A DNA stretch of 64,000 bases from Falsibacillus albus. Lineage in GTDB: Bacteria > Bacillota > Bacilli > Bacillales > DSM-25281. Below the pieces are notes generated by a model that saw only the letters and a list, made by a program, of their open reading frames with translations, was not told where the DNA came from and searched no databases. The stretch's first letter is position 1; every line of letters starts with the position of its first letter. Shown here one piece after another: positions 26,522 through 34,879 of the stretch. The stretch lies in assembly GCF_003668575.1 (NCBI RefSeq), contig NZ_RCVZ01000006.1, forward strand, positions 124,001-188,000, written 5' to 3'. A program made the position numbers and the translations under genes.

Positions 26522-27211
26522 ATGGCAGACCAAACAAAATTAGAAAACACAACAGTTGAAAATACCCAAAATGATAATTCTACAAAAGAAAAGAAAACGA
26601 AAAGAGGCGCACCGATTAAGAGAACTGTCGCCGGAAGCCTTCTTGGTGCATCGATTGGTTATTTGGCTACACCTGAAAACGGAAAGAAGCTCCTTGCCCG
26701 CATCGATACGGATGAATTGAAAAACAAAGCTGCAGATTTCGGTAAGGCAGCGAAGGAAAAATCCATGCAAGGCGCAGTAACCCTAAAATCATCAGCAGCA
26801 AATCTATTCAAAAAAGATAAAACACAGCGTTCTGATGAAGGGGAAAACGAAGACTATGAAACATTAAAACATGAAAATGAAGAGCTTCAGGAACGTCTTC
26901 GGAAGCTAGAGGAAAAAATGAATCAATTCGCGCAGGAAAGCGATGAAGACGAAGAAGATGAGGATGCTCCAACAAAGAAAAAGAGCAAAAAGACAAAGGC
27001 AAAATCAGATGGCTCAGAAGAGGATGATGACAACGAAGATGAAGAAGATGATGATTCAGAAGAGGAAGACGATGTAAAAAATAAAAAGAGCACAAAGAAG
27101 TCAACAAAATCAAAATCGAAAAAAACGAACTCATCAAAATCGAAAAAAGATAGTGAAGATGAAGATGCTGATGAAACCTCACTTTCAAGCGATGACGATA
27201 CATCAGCTTAA
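26522..27211 (+). CDS. gvpT: Gas vesicle protein GvpT
   Basis: About 229 residues. A polar N-terminus (residues about 1-35) is followed by a YtxH-like hydrophobic segment (TVAGSLLGASIGYLATPENG), a helical section, and a coiled coil (YETLKHENEELQERLRKLEE). The last 85 or so residues alternate blocks of Asp/Glu with blocks of Lys/Ser and are predicted to be disordered. It resembles GvpP in layout. It is last in the tight gvp gene string; a 352-bp gap separates it from gvpU. GGAGG at 26509-26513 gives 8 nt to the ATG at 26522. Confidence 0.87.
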   Translation: MADQTKLENTTVENTQNDNSTKEKKTKRGAPIKRTVAGSLLGASIGYLATPENGKKLLARIDTDELKNKAADFGKAAKEKSMQGAVTLKSSAANLFKKDKTQRSDEGENEDYETLKHENEELQERLRKLEEKMNQFAQESDEDEEDEDAPTKKKSKKTKAKSDGSEEDDDNEDEEDDDSEEEDDVKNKKSTKKSTKSKSKKTNSSKSKKDSEDEDADETSLSSDDDTSA

Positions 27212-27300
27212 TAGAAAAGCAGAGGCGGCTTGATTGATCAGGGATGTTGAGATTGTGAAAATTGGAGCTCAAATTTTGCTGAGTCATTTACCCTAATTTT

Positions 27301-27410
27301 GTCTGATTTTGTCGATTCGCCGATAAGTGGGTAAAACTGGCTGATATATCGAATTTTTGGCTAATATCTTCATGGAAACGGCTGATATAAGAAAAATTGG
27401 CCGATATATC
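27301..27410. repeat. Phased short direct repeats GGCYGATAT between gvpT and gvpU
   Basis: GCCGAT (27319), GGCTGATATATC (27339), GGCTAATATC (27359), GGCTGATATA (27380) and GGCCGATATATC (27399) recur every 19-21 bp, close to two helical turns. GTCTGAT (27301) and GTCGATT (27311) are weaker relatives. They lie in the 352-bp gap after gvpT. No gene and no clear terminator were seen in that gap, and gvpU's promoter is probably downstream of the repeats. Confidence 0.6.
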
Positions 27411-27563
27411 TAATACACTATGTTTTTAGTATATTTAGTAATTGTTTTAGATGAACTTTGAATACCTTTCACACGACCTTTATGGTAATTTTCAACAATA
27501 TCCGTTGTGATTCCTTATGAATTGTGGAAATGAATAGAGATAGAGTTTGGAGGAGGATAGAAG

Positions 27564-27977
27564 ATGAGCAGCGCTTTAAAAGACAACGTTTTGGAGTTTT
27601 TTGTAAAAGCATCAAATACGCATGGGTTCACTCTGGATTTGACGTTAAATGTCAAAGGCGCGGTCATTTCCGGAACATTGATATCAGCAAAGGAGTACTT
27701 TGATGAACTGAGCGAGTCTTTCGAAGATGGAAGTGAAATCGCGCAGCAATTAAGCGAGCAGCTTTCCGTCGCAAGTGAATCGATTGATTCTAGCCCCGAT
27801 TCAGAAGCACATTTCATCCATATGAAGAACACTAAAGTTTATTGTGGTGACAGCAAGTCCACTCCTGCAAAGGGGAAAATCCTTTGGCGTGGAAAAATAA
27901 ATGAAATCGATGGTTTTTTTCTAGGAAAAATTGCAGAAGCAAAAAATACAAACAAGAAAAAAGAAACATCTAAATAA
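27564..27977 (+). CDS. gvpU: Gas vesicle accessory protein GvpU
   Basis: A 137-residue protein, MSSALKDNVLEFFVKASNTH onward, with ILWRGKINEIDGFFLGKI near the end, matching the GvpU family. In B. megaterium GvpU has been linked to vesicle clustering. It is separated from gvpT by 352 bp with phased repeats, so it probably has its own promoter. GGAGGA stands upstream of the ATG at 27564, and a strong palindrome follows the gene. Confidence 0.88.
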   Translation: MSSALKDNVLEFFVKASNTHGFTLDLTLNVKGAVISGTLISAKEYFDELSESFEDGSEIAQQLSEQLSVASESIDSSPDSEAHFIHMKNTKVYCGDSKSTPAKGKILWRGKINEIDGFFLGKIAEAKNTNKKKETSK

Positions 27978-27987
27978 ATGATTCTTC

Positions 27988-28030
27988 AATAAGCTGCCCC
28001 CATACTACTAATAAGAGGGGGCAGCTTATT
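27988..28030. terminator. Strong palindrome between converging gvpU and nitronate monooxygenase genes
   Basis: AATAAGCTGCCCCC (to 28001) pairs perfectly with GGGGGCAGCTTATT (28017-28030). It is likely a bidirectional terminator, though the T-tracts are weak on both sides. Confidence 0.75.
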
Positions 28031-28070
28031 GCTGCATTTGAAGGAAAAACATGATCCATTCCGAATCTCA

Positions 28071-29150
28071 TTAAAATTCCATCGTTTTGAACGCTTCTTC
28101 AGCCTCTTCCATGATTTCATCGATGATTTCTTTTGCAGTAAGGTCCCCAGTCAGCAGCCTTGTCCCTTGTCCAGCCCATAAAGATAAGAATTCCTTATTT
28201 TTCTGCTTTGCCGCTTCTTTTCGTATATCCTTTGTCAATGTGTTTTGGCTTGGAAAGGGAAGCGGATGGATGCCTGAAGCTTCAAAGCGGCGGATGAATT
28301 TATTCATCAAGCCCCTGGCAGGCCTACCTGAAAAGGCTTTCGTAATCACGGTTTCCTCTTCATTGCTGTTCAATAAAGCCTGCTGATAAGTTGAGTTCGC
28401 GCCTGATTCCTTGCATGTTAGAAACCTCGTGCCCATTTGAACGCCTTGGGCTCCGAGGATAAGGCTCGCGGCCAGCCCCTGCCCATTCATGATACCGCCT
28501 GCTGCAATGACAGGAATGTTTATGGCCTGCGCGACTTGGGGGATGAGGGAAAAGGTGCCGATATTGGCGCCGTTCGGATGCTCGTGGATATCGAATGTGC
28601 CTCGGTGCCCTCCCGCATCACTTCCTTGAGCAACGATGGCATCTACTCCGTGATTCTCGGCGAGCAGTGCTTCTTTGACAGTCGTGATCATCGTGATGAT
28701 CTTCATCTCATTCTTCCTTGCAGTTCTCATTTTATCAGTCGGCAACAGTCCGAAAGCGGTGCTGATGACCGGGACGTTCTCTTCGATGAGGACGGCAAAT
28801 TGTTCCTCAAAGTGATTGACCGTGTTAGGAGGTGCGACTGTTTCATCAATGTTCAGTTCCTTTCGGAATGCATTTAAGGCGTGTTGTACTTGTCCTGTAC
28901 CTTCAACAGAATCCTTTAATTCTGTGCAGAATAAATTTACGGAAAATGGTCGGTTTGTTTGTTTTTTAATCTCTTTAATCGCACTTCGAAGGTCTTTTGG
29001 GGTTAAGTATGCACCGCCGAGGGTCCCTAGTCCTCCGCTGTTTGAAACACTTGCCACTAATTCAGGGGTGGTTGGGCCTCCTGCCATACCGGCCTGGATA
29101 ATCGGTAGATCAATATGGAATAATTCGCACAATTTGTTATGAAATCTCAA
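28071..29150 (-). CDS. Nitronate monooxygenase (2-nitropropane dioxygenase family)
   Basis: A 359-residue FMN-dependent TIM-barrel enzyme of the NMO/NPD family. LFHIDLPIIQAGMAGGPTTP opens the barrel; GSDAGGHRG carries the catalytic His loop, and VIAAGGIMNGQGLAASLILGAQGVQMGTRF (seen in AAGGIMNGQGLAASLILGA) is the phosphate-binding region. It oxidises nitronates such as propionate 3-nitronate in the cytoplasm. The start is uncertain: TTG at 29150 follows AAGGATGGGGA, while the ATG at 29183 has no ribosome binding site. It is monocistronic and divergent from the esterase gene. Confidence 0.9.
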   Translation of the reverse strand: MRFHNKLCELFHIDLPIIQAGMAGGPTTPELVASVSNSGGLGTLGGAYLTPKDLRSAIKEIKKQTNRPFSVNLFCTELKDSVEGTGQVQHALNAFRKELNIDETVAPPNTVNHFEEQFAVLIEENVPVISTAFGLLPTDKMRTARKNEMKIITMITTVKEALLAENHGVDAIVAQGSDAGGHRGTFDIHEHPNGANIGTFSLIPQVAQAINIPVIAAGGIMNGQGLAASLILGAQGVQMGTRFLTCKESGANSTYQQALLNSNEEETVITKAFSGRPARGLMNKFIRRFEASGIHPLPFPSQNTLTKDIRKEAAKQKNKEFLSLWAGQGTRLLTGDLTAKEIIDEIMEEAEEAFKTMEF

Positions 29151-29240
29151 TATGTCCCCATCCTTTCCGATAATTAGTTCCATTTAAATCTTAAATCTTG
29201 TAGAATGATAGAGCAAATAATAGTGACGAGGTGGGCTTCC

Positions 29241-30008
29241 ATGATCATTAACGAGAAGTTGATTATCCCGGGTCTGGATTGTGAAAGAACATGTTCCATC
29301 TTCCTTCCGCCAGGCTATGACAGCAGTACCGATAGAAGATACCCAGTTTTATATATGCATGATGGACAAAATCTATTTGTGGAACGAGGGAGGGAGCAAT
29401 GGGAAGTTGATGTCGCACTCTCCATGCCGGGTGCGCCGGACCTTATTGTTGTAGGGATTCACCACGGCGGAAATGAAAGGCTGAACGAATTAAATCCCTG
29501 GTTCTTGGAGGAGCATCAGTTTGGAGGGAAGGGGAACGAATATCTAGAGTTTATCGTTCAAGTGTTGAAGCCCTTTATTGATGAAAGATACCGGACAATC
29601 AGGGGGCGTTTGCATACAGCCATGGCAGGGAGTTCTTTGGGCGGATACATGTCCATTTATGCCTCGATTAAATATCCGGAAGTGTTCGGGAAAGTATTAG
29701 CGATGTCGAATGCTCTCTGGCATGATCAAGGAAGGCTGCTCGAGATGATAAAAACCAATCGATTGAATGATCCGCTGAAAATATATATGGACACCGGGGA
29801 AAAAGAATCGGACAATCCTGATTTTAATGTACAGACAGTAGCGGATCATTACGAATTAAAGAATCAGCTTCTTCATCATGGAGTGAAAAATGATCTATTA
29901 AAATTCGTCTTGGATTCAGAAGGTGTACATAATGAAATTCATTGGAGAAAGAGATTTCCCTCAGCAATCAAATGGCTCTTTGGAAATAATGAAATTTTTC
30001 TATCATGA
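29241..30008 (+). CDS. Alpha/beta-hydrolase, putative esterase (esterase D family)
   Basis: A 255-residue esterase-D-type hydrolase: CSIFLPPGYDSSTDRRYPVLYMHDGQNLF (seen in RYPVLYMHDGQNLF) is the family's first strand region and GSSLGGYMS is the nucleophile elbow. A late Asp (YMDTGEKE) and His (GVHNEIHW) complete a plausible triad. There is no signal peptide, so it is cytoplasmic. GAGGTGG at 29228-29234 fixes the ATG at 29241; the longer frame to 29205 lacks a site. The natural substrate is unknown. Confidence 0.85.
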   Translation: MIINEKLIIPGLDCERTCSIFLPPGYDSSTDRRYPVLYMHDGQNLFVERGREQWEVDVALSMPGAPDLIVVGIHHGGNERLNELNPWFLEEHQFGGKGNEYLEFIVQVLKPFIDERYRTIRGRLHTAMAGSSLGGYMSIYASIKYPEVFGKVLAMSNALWHDQGRLLEMIKTNRLNDPLKIYMDTGEKESDNPDFNVQTVADHYELKNQLLHHGVKNDLLKFVLDSEGVHNEIHWRKRFPSAIKWLFGNNEIFLS

Positions 30009-30113
30009 GTGAAACAAAAATCTTCGAGGAACGTCAAATTAATATCAAATACTATAGAATACTCTTTTTGAACAGGAAAGCTTCGAAATACCACGCAAAG
30101 AAAGGATCTTAAA

Positions 30114-31439
30114 ATGAAAGGAAAGCCAAAAATCCATCTAGTTTCCATTTTGATCGTAAGCGGTGTCATGATGGCTGGCTGCACAAAGGATCAAGCTGCC
30201 CCGGTGGAAAATAGTCAATATGCGCATGAATCTTCAACCCATACCGAATCACCAAAAGTCAACGAAAATGAAATGTTGACAAAGATTGTCGCTTTCGCCA
30301 AGCAAGGAAGGATAGCTGGAAATGACTTTGAAATAAATCAAAGTTTTTCTGAAGTTGAAAAAAAATGGGGAGCACCATCACATGTGGATCATCTCGCAAT
30401 CGGGAACTATGTAAGTTATCCTTCAAAGATGACCACTTTTGGCTATAATGGCAGCAATATCATTTTCGATATACGGTCGTATAATCAGTTATTGCATGAA
30501 ATCAATTATATGAAGATTGAACAAAGTCTTGGCAAGCCTGATGAATACCGAGTAAACATGGATGATAATATTTATGTATATCATTTAGGGAATTCTATCG
30601 ATTTAAAATTCGTCATTCCTTCTTCGGCAGGCTTCGTTGATCATATTTCCGTGTATGATAATGCACGTGCCCATCAATCGAGCCCACAATCTGCCGATGG
30701 TCAAAAAGACGGTGATGTTACCGATTATTTTCTGTCCATAAAAGGGAATTCGAATAAATTAACCGATCGGGCTTGGACCAACATGTTGAATTGGCGGAAT
30801 AATATGCTTCAATTCACCAAAAAGCACTCAAAACAGGTCTTCCTTAATGGACAGAATGTGAAACAAGTTGCTTTGACATTCGACGACGGGCCGGATCAGT
30901 ATGTCACGCCTGAAGTTGTTCGAGTATTAAACAAGTACGGGGTAAAAGGCAGCTTCTTTTTTATTGGGAGCAAGGTGGAGAAATACCCAGATGTCGTAAA
31001 AATGGCATATGATCAAGGAAGCCTTATTCTGAACCATACATTTGATCATATTGATTTGACACAACTGAAAGAGAATGATGTACAAAATGAAATTCAATCA
31101 ACAGAAAGCGCAATCCAAAAAATAATCGGGAAAAAGCCGGCCATTTTAAGACCGCCATATGGAGAAACAAGTGACGAGGTTGTTCAATTGGCAAAAGAAA
31201 ATAACGATCATATTGTGCTTTGGTCAATAGATACATTGGACTGGTCGCAAAAAGATTCAGCCAATATTGAAAGGAATGTACTTTCAAACGTAAGGAACGG
31301 GGATATCATATTGATGCATACCAACTCTTCTCAGGAGGTCACTGCCAAATCTGTTGCTTCCGTCATTGAAAATCTGCAAAAACGAGGATTTAAACTCGTT
31401 GATGTTGCAACGCTTCTTCACATTAAGCCGTATAAATAA
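30114..31439 (+). CDS. Polysaccharide deacetylase lipoprotein with N-terminal DUF4309-like domain
   Basis: A 441-residue surface lipoprotein. The signal peptide ends in lipobox MMAGC. Residues about 45-185 (IVAFAKQGRIAGNDFEINQS, EVEKKWGAPSHVD) resemble the DUF4309 domain of B. subtilis YjgB. Residues about 245-435 form a NodB polysaccharide deacetylase domain: ALTFDDGPDQY (motif 1), LNHTFDHIDL (motif 2, usually S/THxxxH, here NHTFDH), LRPPYGE (motif 3), VLWSIDTLDW (motif 4) and ILMHT (motif 5). It probably removes acetyl groups from peptidoglycan or another wall glycan. It starts at ATG after AAAGGATC and has its own terminator. Confidence 0.88.
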   Translation: MKGKPKIHLVSILIVSGVMMAGCTKDQAAPVENSQYAHESSTHTESPKVNENEMLTKIVAFAKQGRIAGNDFEINQSFSEVEKKWGAPSHVDHLAIGNYVSYPSKMTTFGYNGSNIIFDIRSYNQLLHEINYMKIEQSLGKPDEYRVNMDDNIYVYHLGNSIDLKFVIPSSAGFVDHISVYDNARAHQSSPQSADGQKDGDVTDYFLSIKGNSNKLTDRAWTNMLNWRNNMLQFTKKHSKQVFLNGQNVKQVALTFDDGPDQYVTPEVVRVLNKYGVKGSFFFIGSKVEKYPDVVKMAYDQGSLILNHTFDHIDLTQLKENDVQNEIQSTESAIQKIIGKKPAILRPPYGETSDEVVQLAKENNDHIVLWSIDTLDWSQKDSANIERNVLSNVRNGDIILMHTNSSQEVTAKSVASVIENLQKRGFKLVDVATLLHIKPYK

Positions 31440-31477
31440 ACCACCATAAGAGTAGCGGACAAAACTATTTTTGTCCT

Positions 31478-31538
31478 AGAAAAACCCGAACTATAATGCG
31501 AAATCTTACATAGACTCCGGATTCATTCGGGTTTTTCA
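31478..31538 (+). terminator. Rho-independent terminator after the deacetylase gene
   Basis: AAAAACCCGAA (to 31490) pairs with TTCGGGTTTTT (from 31526) around a 35-nt loop, ending in a T-run. Confidence 0.7.
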
Positions 31539-31576
31539 TATTTAAGCGTGTTTGTTATTATTGGCATATTCTTGAT

Positions 31577-31696
31577 GTTGATTGGAGTGCAAGACGAAGA
31601 CTCCGGAGGGATTAGCGGGACTGGCGAGTTCCCGCGGCTTAGCGAGGAGGTTCACCGCTCGCCCTGCGGAAAGAGAAGCCTTGCACGGAAATCAAC
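31577..31696. repeat. Dispersed palindromic repeat (copy 3)
   Basis: GTTGATTGGAGTGCAAG at the left and CCTTGCACGGAAATCAAC at the right are inverted to each other, with inner GACGAAGACTCCGGAGGG. The middle is GC-rich (GCGGGACTGGCGAGTTCCCGC, seen as GCGGGA...TCCCGC). With the deacetylase terminator it fills the 332-bp gap before crtO; nothing else was seen. Confidence 0.8.
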
Positions 31697-31771
31697 AGCG
31701 GTGTAATGACAGATGATTACTCCTGATATTGTTCGTCTCCAGAGTGAAGTGATTTAGTTTTGTCTCAACCC

Positions 31772-32269
31772 CTACATTGGCTGATCTAACTTTTTCTGGT
31801 CTCGGCTGTAACGGCTGATCTTATTCAAGAACAGTTTTTCGACTCTAGTACGATTGAACCGCTGAATCAAAATAAAAGGCAAATTAAAGAATATCGCGTA
31901 TGCCATGTTTAAAATGAAATTGTTGAAATCATTGAATAAGAAAAATAATGGAAACGGCAGCATTTGCAGCCAATGGCTGATTTCTGCTCGTAAAAGTTCG
32001 CAATAAAATCCATTCAGCAATTCTCCCTTGCGATATTGGGAAAAACTTTTTCTTGGAAATCCTCTAATCCAATCCGCTGCATCAGGGAGCCGATCTTTCC
32101 ATTTTTTTATTCCGATCATTTGATAAAAGCCAGATTCTTTTTCCCACAAGGATATTTTTAAATTGGATCCTATTTTAAAAATTGTTCTTTCATTCAATTT
32201 TAAACAAAAAAATGAAATCGAAATATGGAGAAACGCCCATATAGCTGCATTAACCAATAGAACCTTCAT
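31772..32269 (-). CDS. crtO: Glycosyl-4,4'-diaponeurosporenoate acyltransferase-like protein CrtO
   Basis: A 165-residue membrane protein, the same length as the Staphylococcus aureus CrtO that adds the fatty acyl group in staphyloxanthin synthesis. Shared features: WKDRLPDAA, then AEISHWLQMLPFPLFFLF, then NMAYAIFFNLPFILIQRFNR. I chose the ATG at 32269, which overlaps the crtQ stop (ATGA); the open frame extends further upstream only as a shadow of crtQ. It is the last gene of the minus-strand aldH-crtQ-crtO operon. Confidence 0.82.
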   Translation of the reverse strand: MKVLLVNAAIWAFLHISISFFCLKLNERTIFKIGSNLKISLWEKESGFYQMIGIKKWKDRLPDAADWIRGFPRKSFSQYRKGELLNGFYCELLRAEISHWLQMLPFPLFFLFNDFNNFILNMAYAIFFNLPFILIQRFNRTRVEKLFLNKISRYSRDQKKLDQPM

Positions 32270-33384
32270 TCCAAATTCTCTTCCTTTTCCTTGGAAGTGA
32301 TGATGGATCGTCCCTTCCAAGTTGAGCTTTTTGTGAAGAAAGTCAAATAGATCGAATAGAAAAATATCCCAACAAAAGCGAGCAAATGCAAGGGAAACAG
32401 CAACAAATCCATGAAGTGAAAATTTCCTATTTTTCTTAAACTCAGTGTTAATGCCCAAATATAAGTGATGATGCACAACAGTACAAGGATAGGTTCAGAA
32501 AAGAGAGTGCCAATTCCTGAGAAAATGAAAGATAAGCTTGCTGTTATCCAAAAAACGATAAGCAGGAAGTTGATAGGATTGGTTTGCAGAGCCCCAGAGA
32601 AAAAACTTTTGGACCAGCCGTAAATCATTTCCTTTTTTCCATTCGGATACATTCTCATCGAAACTGCATCCTTTCCGCTCCAAGCAGAAATGCTTTCATT
32701 CTTCGATTTGGCCAATTTGGCTAATTCCATGTTTTCCACTACAGCACTTCTTATTTCACGATGCCCCCCTATTTTAAAATAGTCAAAGGACCGGCAATAA
32801 AGAAATTGGCCAAACCCTCCTGACAGAGAATTGGGAGTAGAATAAATATTTGATGATCCAATCGAAGCAAAAGTCACTAAATGAAAAATGGAAGAAAAAA
32901 CCTCATACCAATCACGGATCTTATGATAGGGATGTATAGTCATGATGCCTTTTCCCAACTGCTGCTGGTATGCGCCCATGATTCTAAGCAAACCCCCATC
33001 CTCAAACCAAGCATCAGCATCGATGAATAATAAATAATCCCCATTAGCAGCATTTGCCCCTTGCCAGCAGGCCCATGACTTCCCTTGCCATCCATGTTCA
33101 ATGGGTGGGGCATCGATTACGCGCACCCCTTTGCGAAGCGCGATTTCTTTCGTTCGATCAGTAGAACCATCGTTGACGACAATGATTTCCATAGGCTGTA
33201 CTTCTTGCCTTTGAATGGAATTCAGTAAATTGGGAAGGTTATTTTCTTCATTACGGGCAGGTATGATGACAGAGGTCTTGCGTACATTAGAGAAATGTCG
33301 TGGATTGCAATCCCTTTGTATGACAGGGACTCTCCAAAATAAAACGATGTGAAGCAGGAATGATGCCAGGAACCAAAACATCAT
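32266..33384 (-). CDS. crtQ: 4,4'-diaponeurosporenoate glycosyltransferase-like protein CrtQ
   Basis: A 372-residue GT2-family glycosyltransferase with an N-terminal membrane helix and two or three C-terminal helices. KTSVIIPARNEENNLPNLL begins the catalytic domain, VVNDGSTDRT and LLFIDADAWF (the DxD metal site) follow, and the acceptor region is LSGGFGQFLYC. In staphyloxanthin-type pathways CrtQ glucosylates the C30 carotenoid acid. AGGAGG lies 10 nt before the ATG at 33384. It follows the aldehyde dehydrogenase by 14 bp and overlaps crtO. Confidence 0.85.
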   Translation of the reverse strand: MMFWFLASFLLHIVLFWRVPVIQRDCNPRHFSNVRKTSVIIPARNEENNLPNLLNSIQRQEVQPMEIIVVNDGSTDRTKEIALRKGVRVIDAPPIEHGWQGKSWACWQGANAANGDYLLFIDADAWFEDGGLLRIMGAYQQQLGKGIMTIHPYHKIRDWYEVFSSIFHLVTFASIGSSNIYSTPNSLSGGFGQFLYCRSFDYFKIGGHREIRSAVVENMELAKLAKSKNESISAWSGKDAVSMRMYPNGKKEMIYGWSKSFFSGALQTNPINFLLIVFWITASLSFIFSGIGTLFSEPILVLLCIITYIWALTLSLRKIGNFHFMDLLLFPLHLLAFVGIFFYSIYLTFFTKSSTWKGRSIITSKEKEENLE

Positions 33385-33398
33385 GATCTTTAAACCTC

Positions 33399-34805
33399 CT
33401 ATTTAGCCTTGTATCGCCATTTTATCCAATTTCTAATATACGAATACGCCTTTTTATTGTATGGATACCAATTGACATTACGGCCACTGTTTTTGTTATT
33501 CTGCATAACCGATTTCGGGCTGCAGAAGTTCAGCAGTCCCTCGCGCCCATGATAATGGCCGATTCCACTGCATTTAACTCCGCCAAATGGAAGATGTATA
33601 TTGGAAATGTTCGTAACGACATCGTTGATGAAAATGCTTCCGCTTTCAATCAAAGGGATCATCCGTCGGATCCTGGATTTGTTTCTTGTAAAAAGATACG
33701 CATTCAATCCATAAGGGGAATCATTGACTAAGCGGATTGCGTCATCTTCTGTCTCAAAAGGCATAACAGCGATGACTGGACCGAACGTTTCATCTCTCAT
33801 GATTTCCATTTCATGGCTAACATTTGTTAACAATGTGGGAGGTAGAAAAATGGGGAAAGGTTCATCATGGAAATCAGGTCGAAAATGGGAGGCCCCTCGA
33901 TTTATGGCATCCATCACTTGTTTTTTGACATGTTCCATGCTTTCTTTTGTGGTCATGCCAGAAAAGGACTTTGAATCAATTTTTTTCAAAATATCTTTCA
34001 CCTTTTCTACGAACGATCCGTAGATTCCAGACTGAACATAAATTCTTTCCACACTTACGCATGCTTGTCCTCCATTGACCAGGCTCCCCCAAACTGCTGC
34101 ATTTGCAGCACGGTCGAGGTGGCAGTCGTCAAAAACAACCATCGGATCTTTTCCGCTCAGTTCCAATATGCAGGGGATACCTAATGAAGCGGCTTTTTGG
34201 TATACCTTATCCCCAGTAGTATGACTGCCTGTAAAAAAGACCAAATTTGGTTTTGCTTCAATCAACGTCTGTCCCACCATGGCATTTCCATCAATTATTT
34301 GCAATATCCCATCCGGCAGGTTTAGTTGATCAAAAATGCTCCGTAGGAATGGAGCAAAGCCAGGAAGTTGATCAGAGCATTTTAAAATGATTGTATTGCC
34401 TGTTATGAAAGCTGAAATGATGGGAAGAATGGATAGCTGAAAAGGATAATTCCATGGGGAAAAAATCAGGACCACACCATATGGTTCATAGCGGACATAA
34501 CTCGTGCATCCCCAAAAAGGGAAGGGTGACTTTTTCTTCACTGGGTTCAAGATTTCGGTTCCGTTCTTGATGTAGTAATCCAACGCAGAAAAAACGATCA
34601 AAAAGTCCCCTGTCAATACATCCAGTTGATGTTTATTGGTCCGCTTTGAAATCCATGCAACATAATGATCAAGCTGATTGATAAGCACATTTTGCAGTTT
34701 TTTGAGGTAAGTTATTCGATCATTGATGCTGGTTTGTTTCCAGTACGTTGATTGGCGTTTTGCAGTGCTTATCATATCATCGGCTGGTTTAATGGAACCT
34801 TCCAT
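33399..34805 (-). CDS. Aldehyde dehydrogenase, probable 4,4'-diaponeurosporen-aldehyde dehydrogenase
   Basis: A 468-residue NAD(P)-dependent aldehyde dehydrogenase. SPWNYPFQLSILPIISAF is the cofactor-binding region, FTGSHTTGDKVYQKAASLG contains the nucleotide loop, ELSGKDPMVV holds the general-base Glu and NGGQACVSVERIYVQ the catalytic Cys. Its place beside crtQ, crtO and crtP points to oxidation of the carotenoid aldehyde to the acid (the AldH/CrtNc step). The specific substrate is inferred from context. It is divergent from crtP across 74 bp. Confidence 0.85.
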   Translation of the reverse strand: MEGSIKPADDMISTAKRQSTYWKQTSINDRITYLKKLQNVLINQLDHYVAWISKRTNKHQLDVLTGDFLIVFSALDYYIKNGTEILNPVKKKSPFPFWGCTSYVRYEPYGVVLIFSPWNYPFQLSILPIISAFITGNTIILKCSDQLPGFAPFLRSIFDQLNLPDGILQIIDGNAMVGQTLIEAKPNLVFFTGSHTTGDKVYQKAASLGIPCILELSGKDPMVVFDDCHLDRAANAAVWGSLVNGGQACVSVERIYVQSGIYGSFVEKVKDILKKIDSKSFSGMTTKESMEHVKKQVMDAINRGASHFRPDFHDEPFPIFLPPTLLTNVSHEMEIMRDETFGPVIAVMPFETEDDAIRLVNDSPYGLNAYLFTRNKSRIRRMIPLIESGSIFINDVVTNISNIHLPFGGVKCSGIGHYHGREGLLNFCSPKSVMQNNKNSGRNVNWYPYNKKAYSYIRNWIKWRYKAK

Positions 34806-34879
34806 GGTATTACTTCCTTTCCTGATCTAATAGACGCTAGTGTTGTCAAAAAAATGGATTTTCATAAGGAGGATTCTGA

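Noticed and set aside
26808-27287. 159-codon antisense ORF opposite gvpT
   Set aside because: It is the mirror of the Asp/Glu/Lys-rich tail of gvpT, has His/Leu-rich low-complexity content and no ribosome binding site.
32270-32476. A 69-codon N-terminal extension of crtO
   Set aside because: It lies wholly within crtQ in another frame; the ATGA overlap start gives exactly the usual CrtO length.
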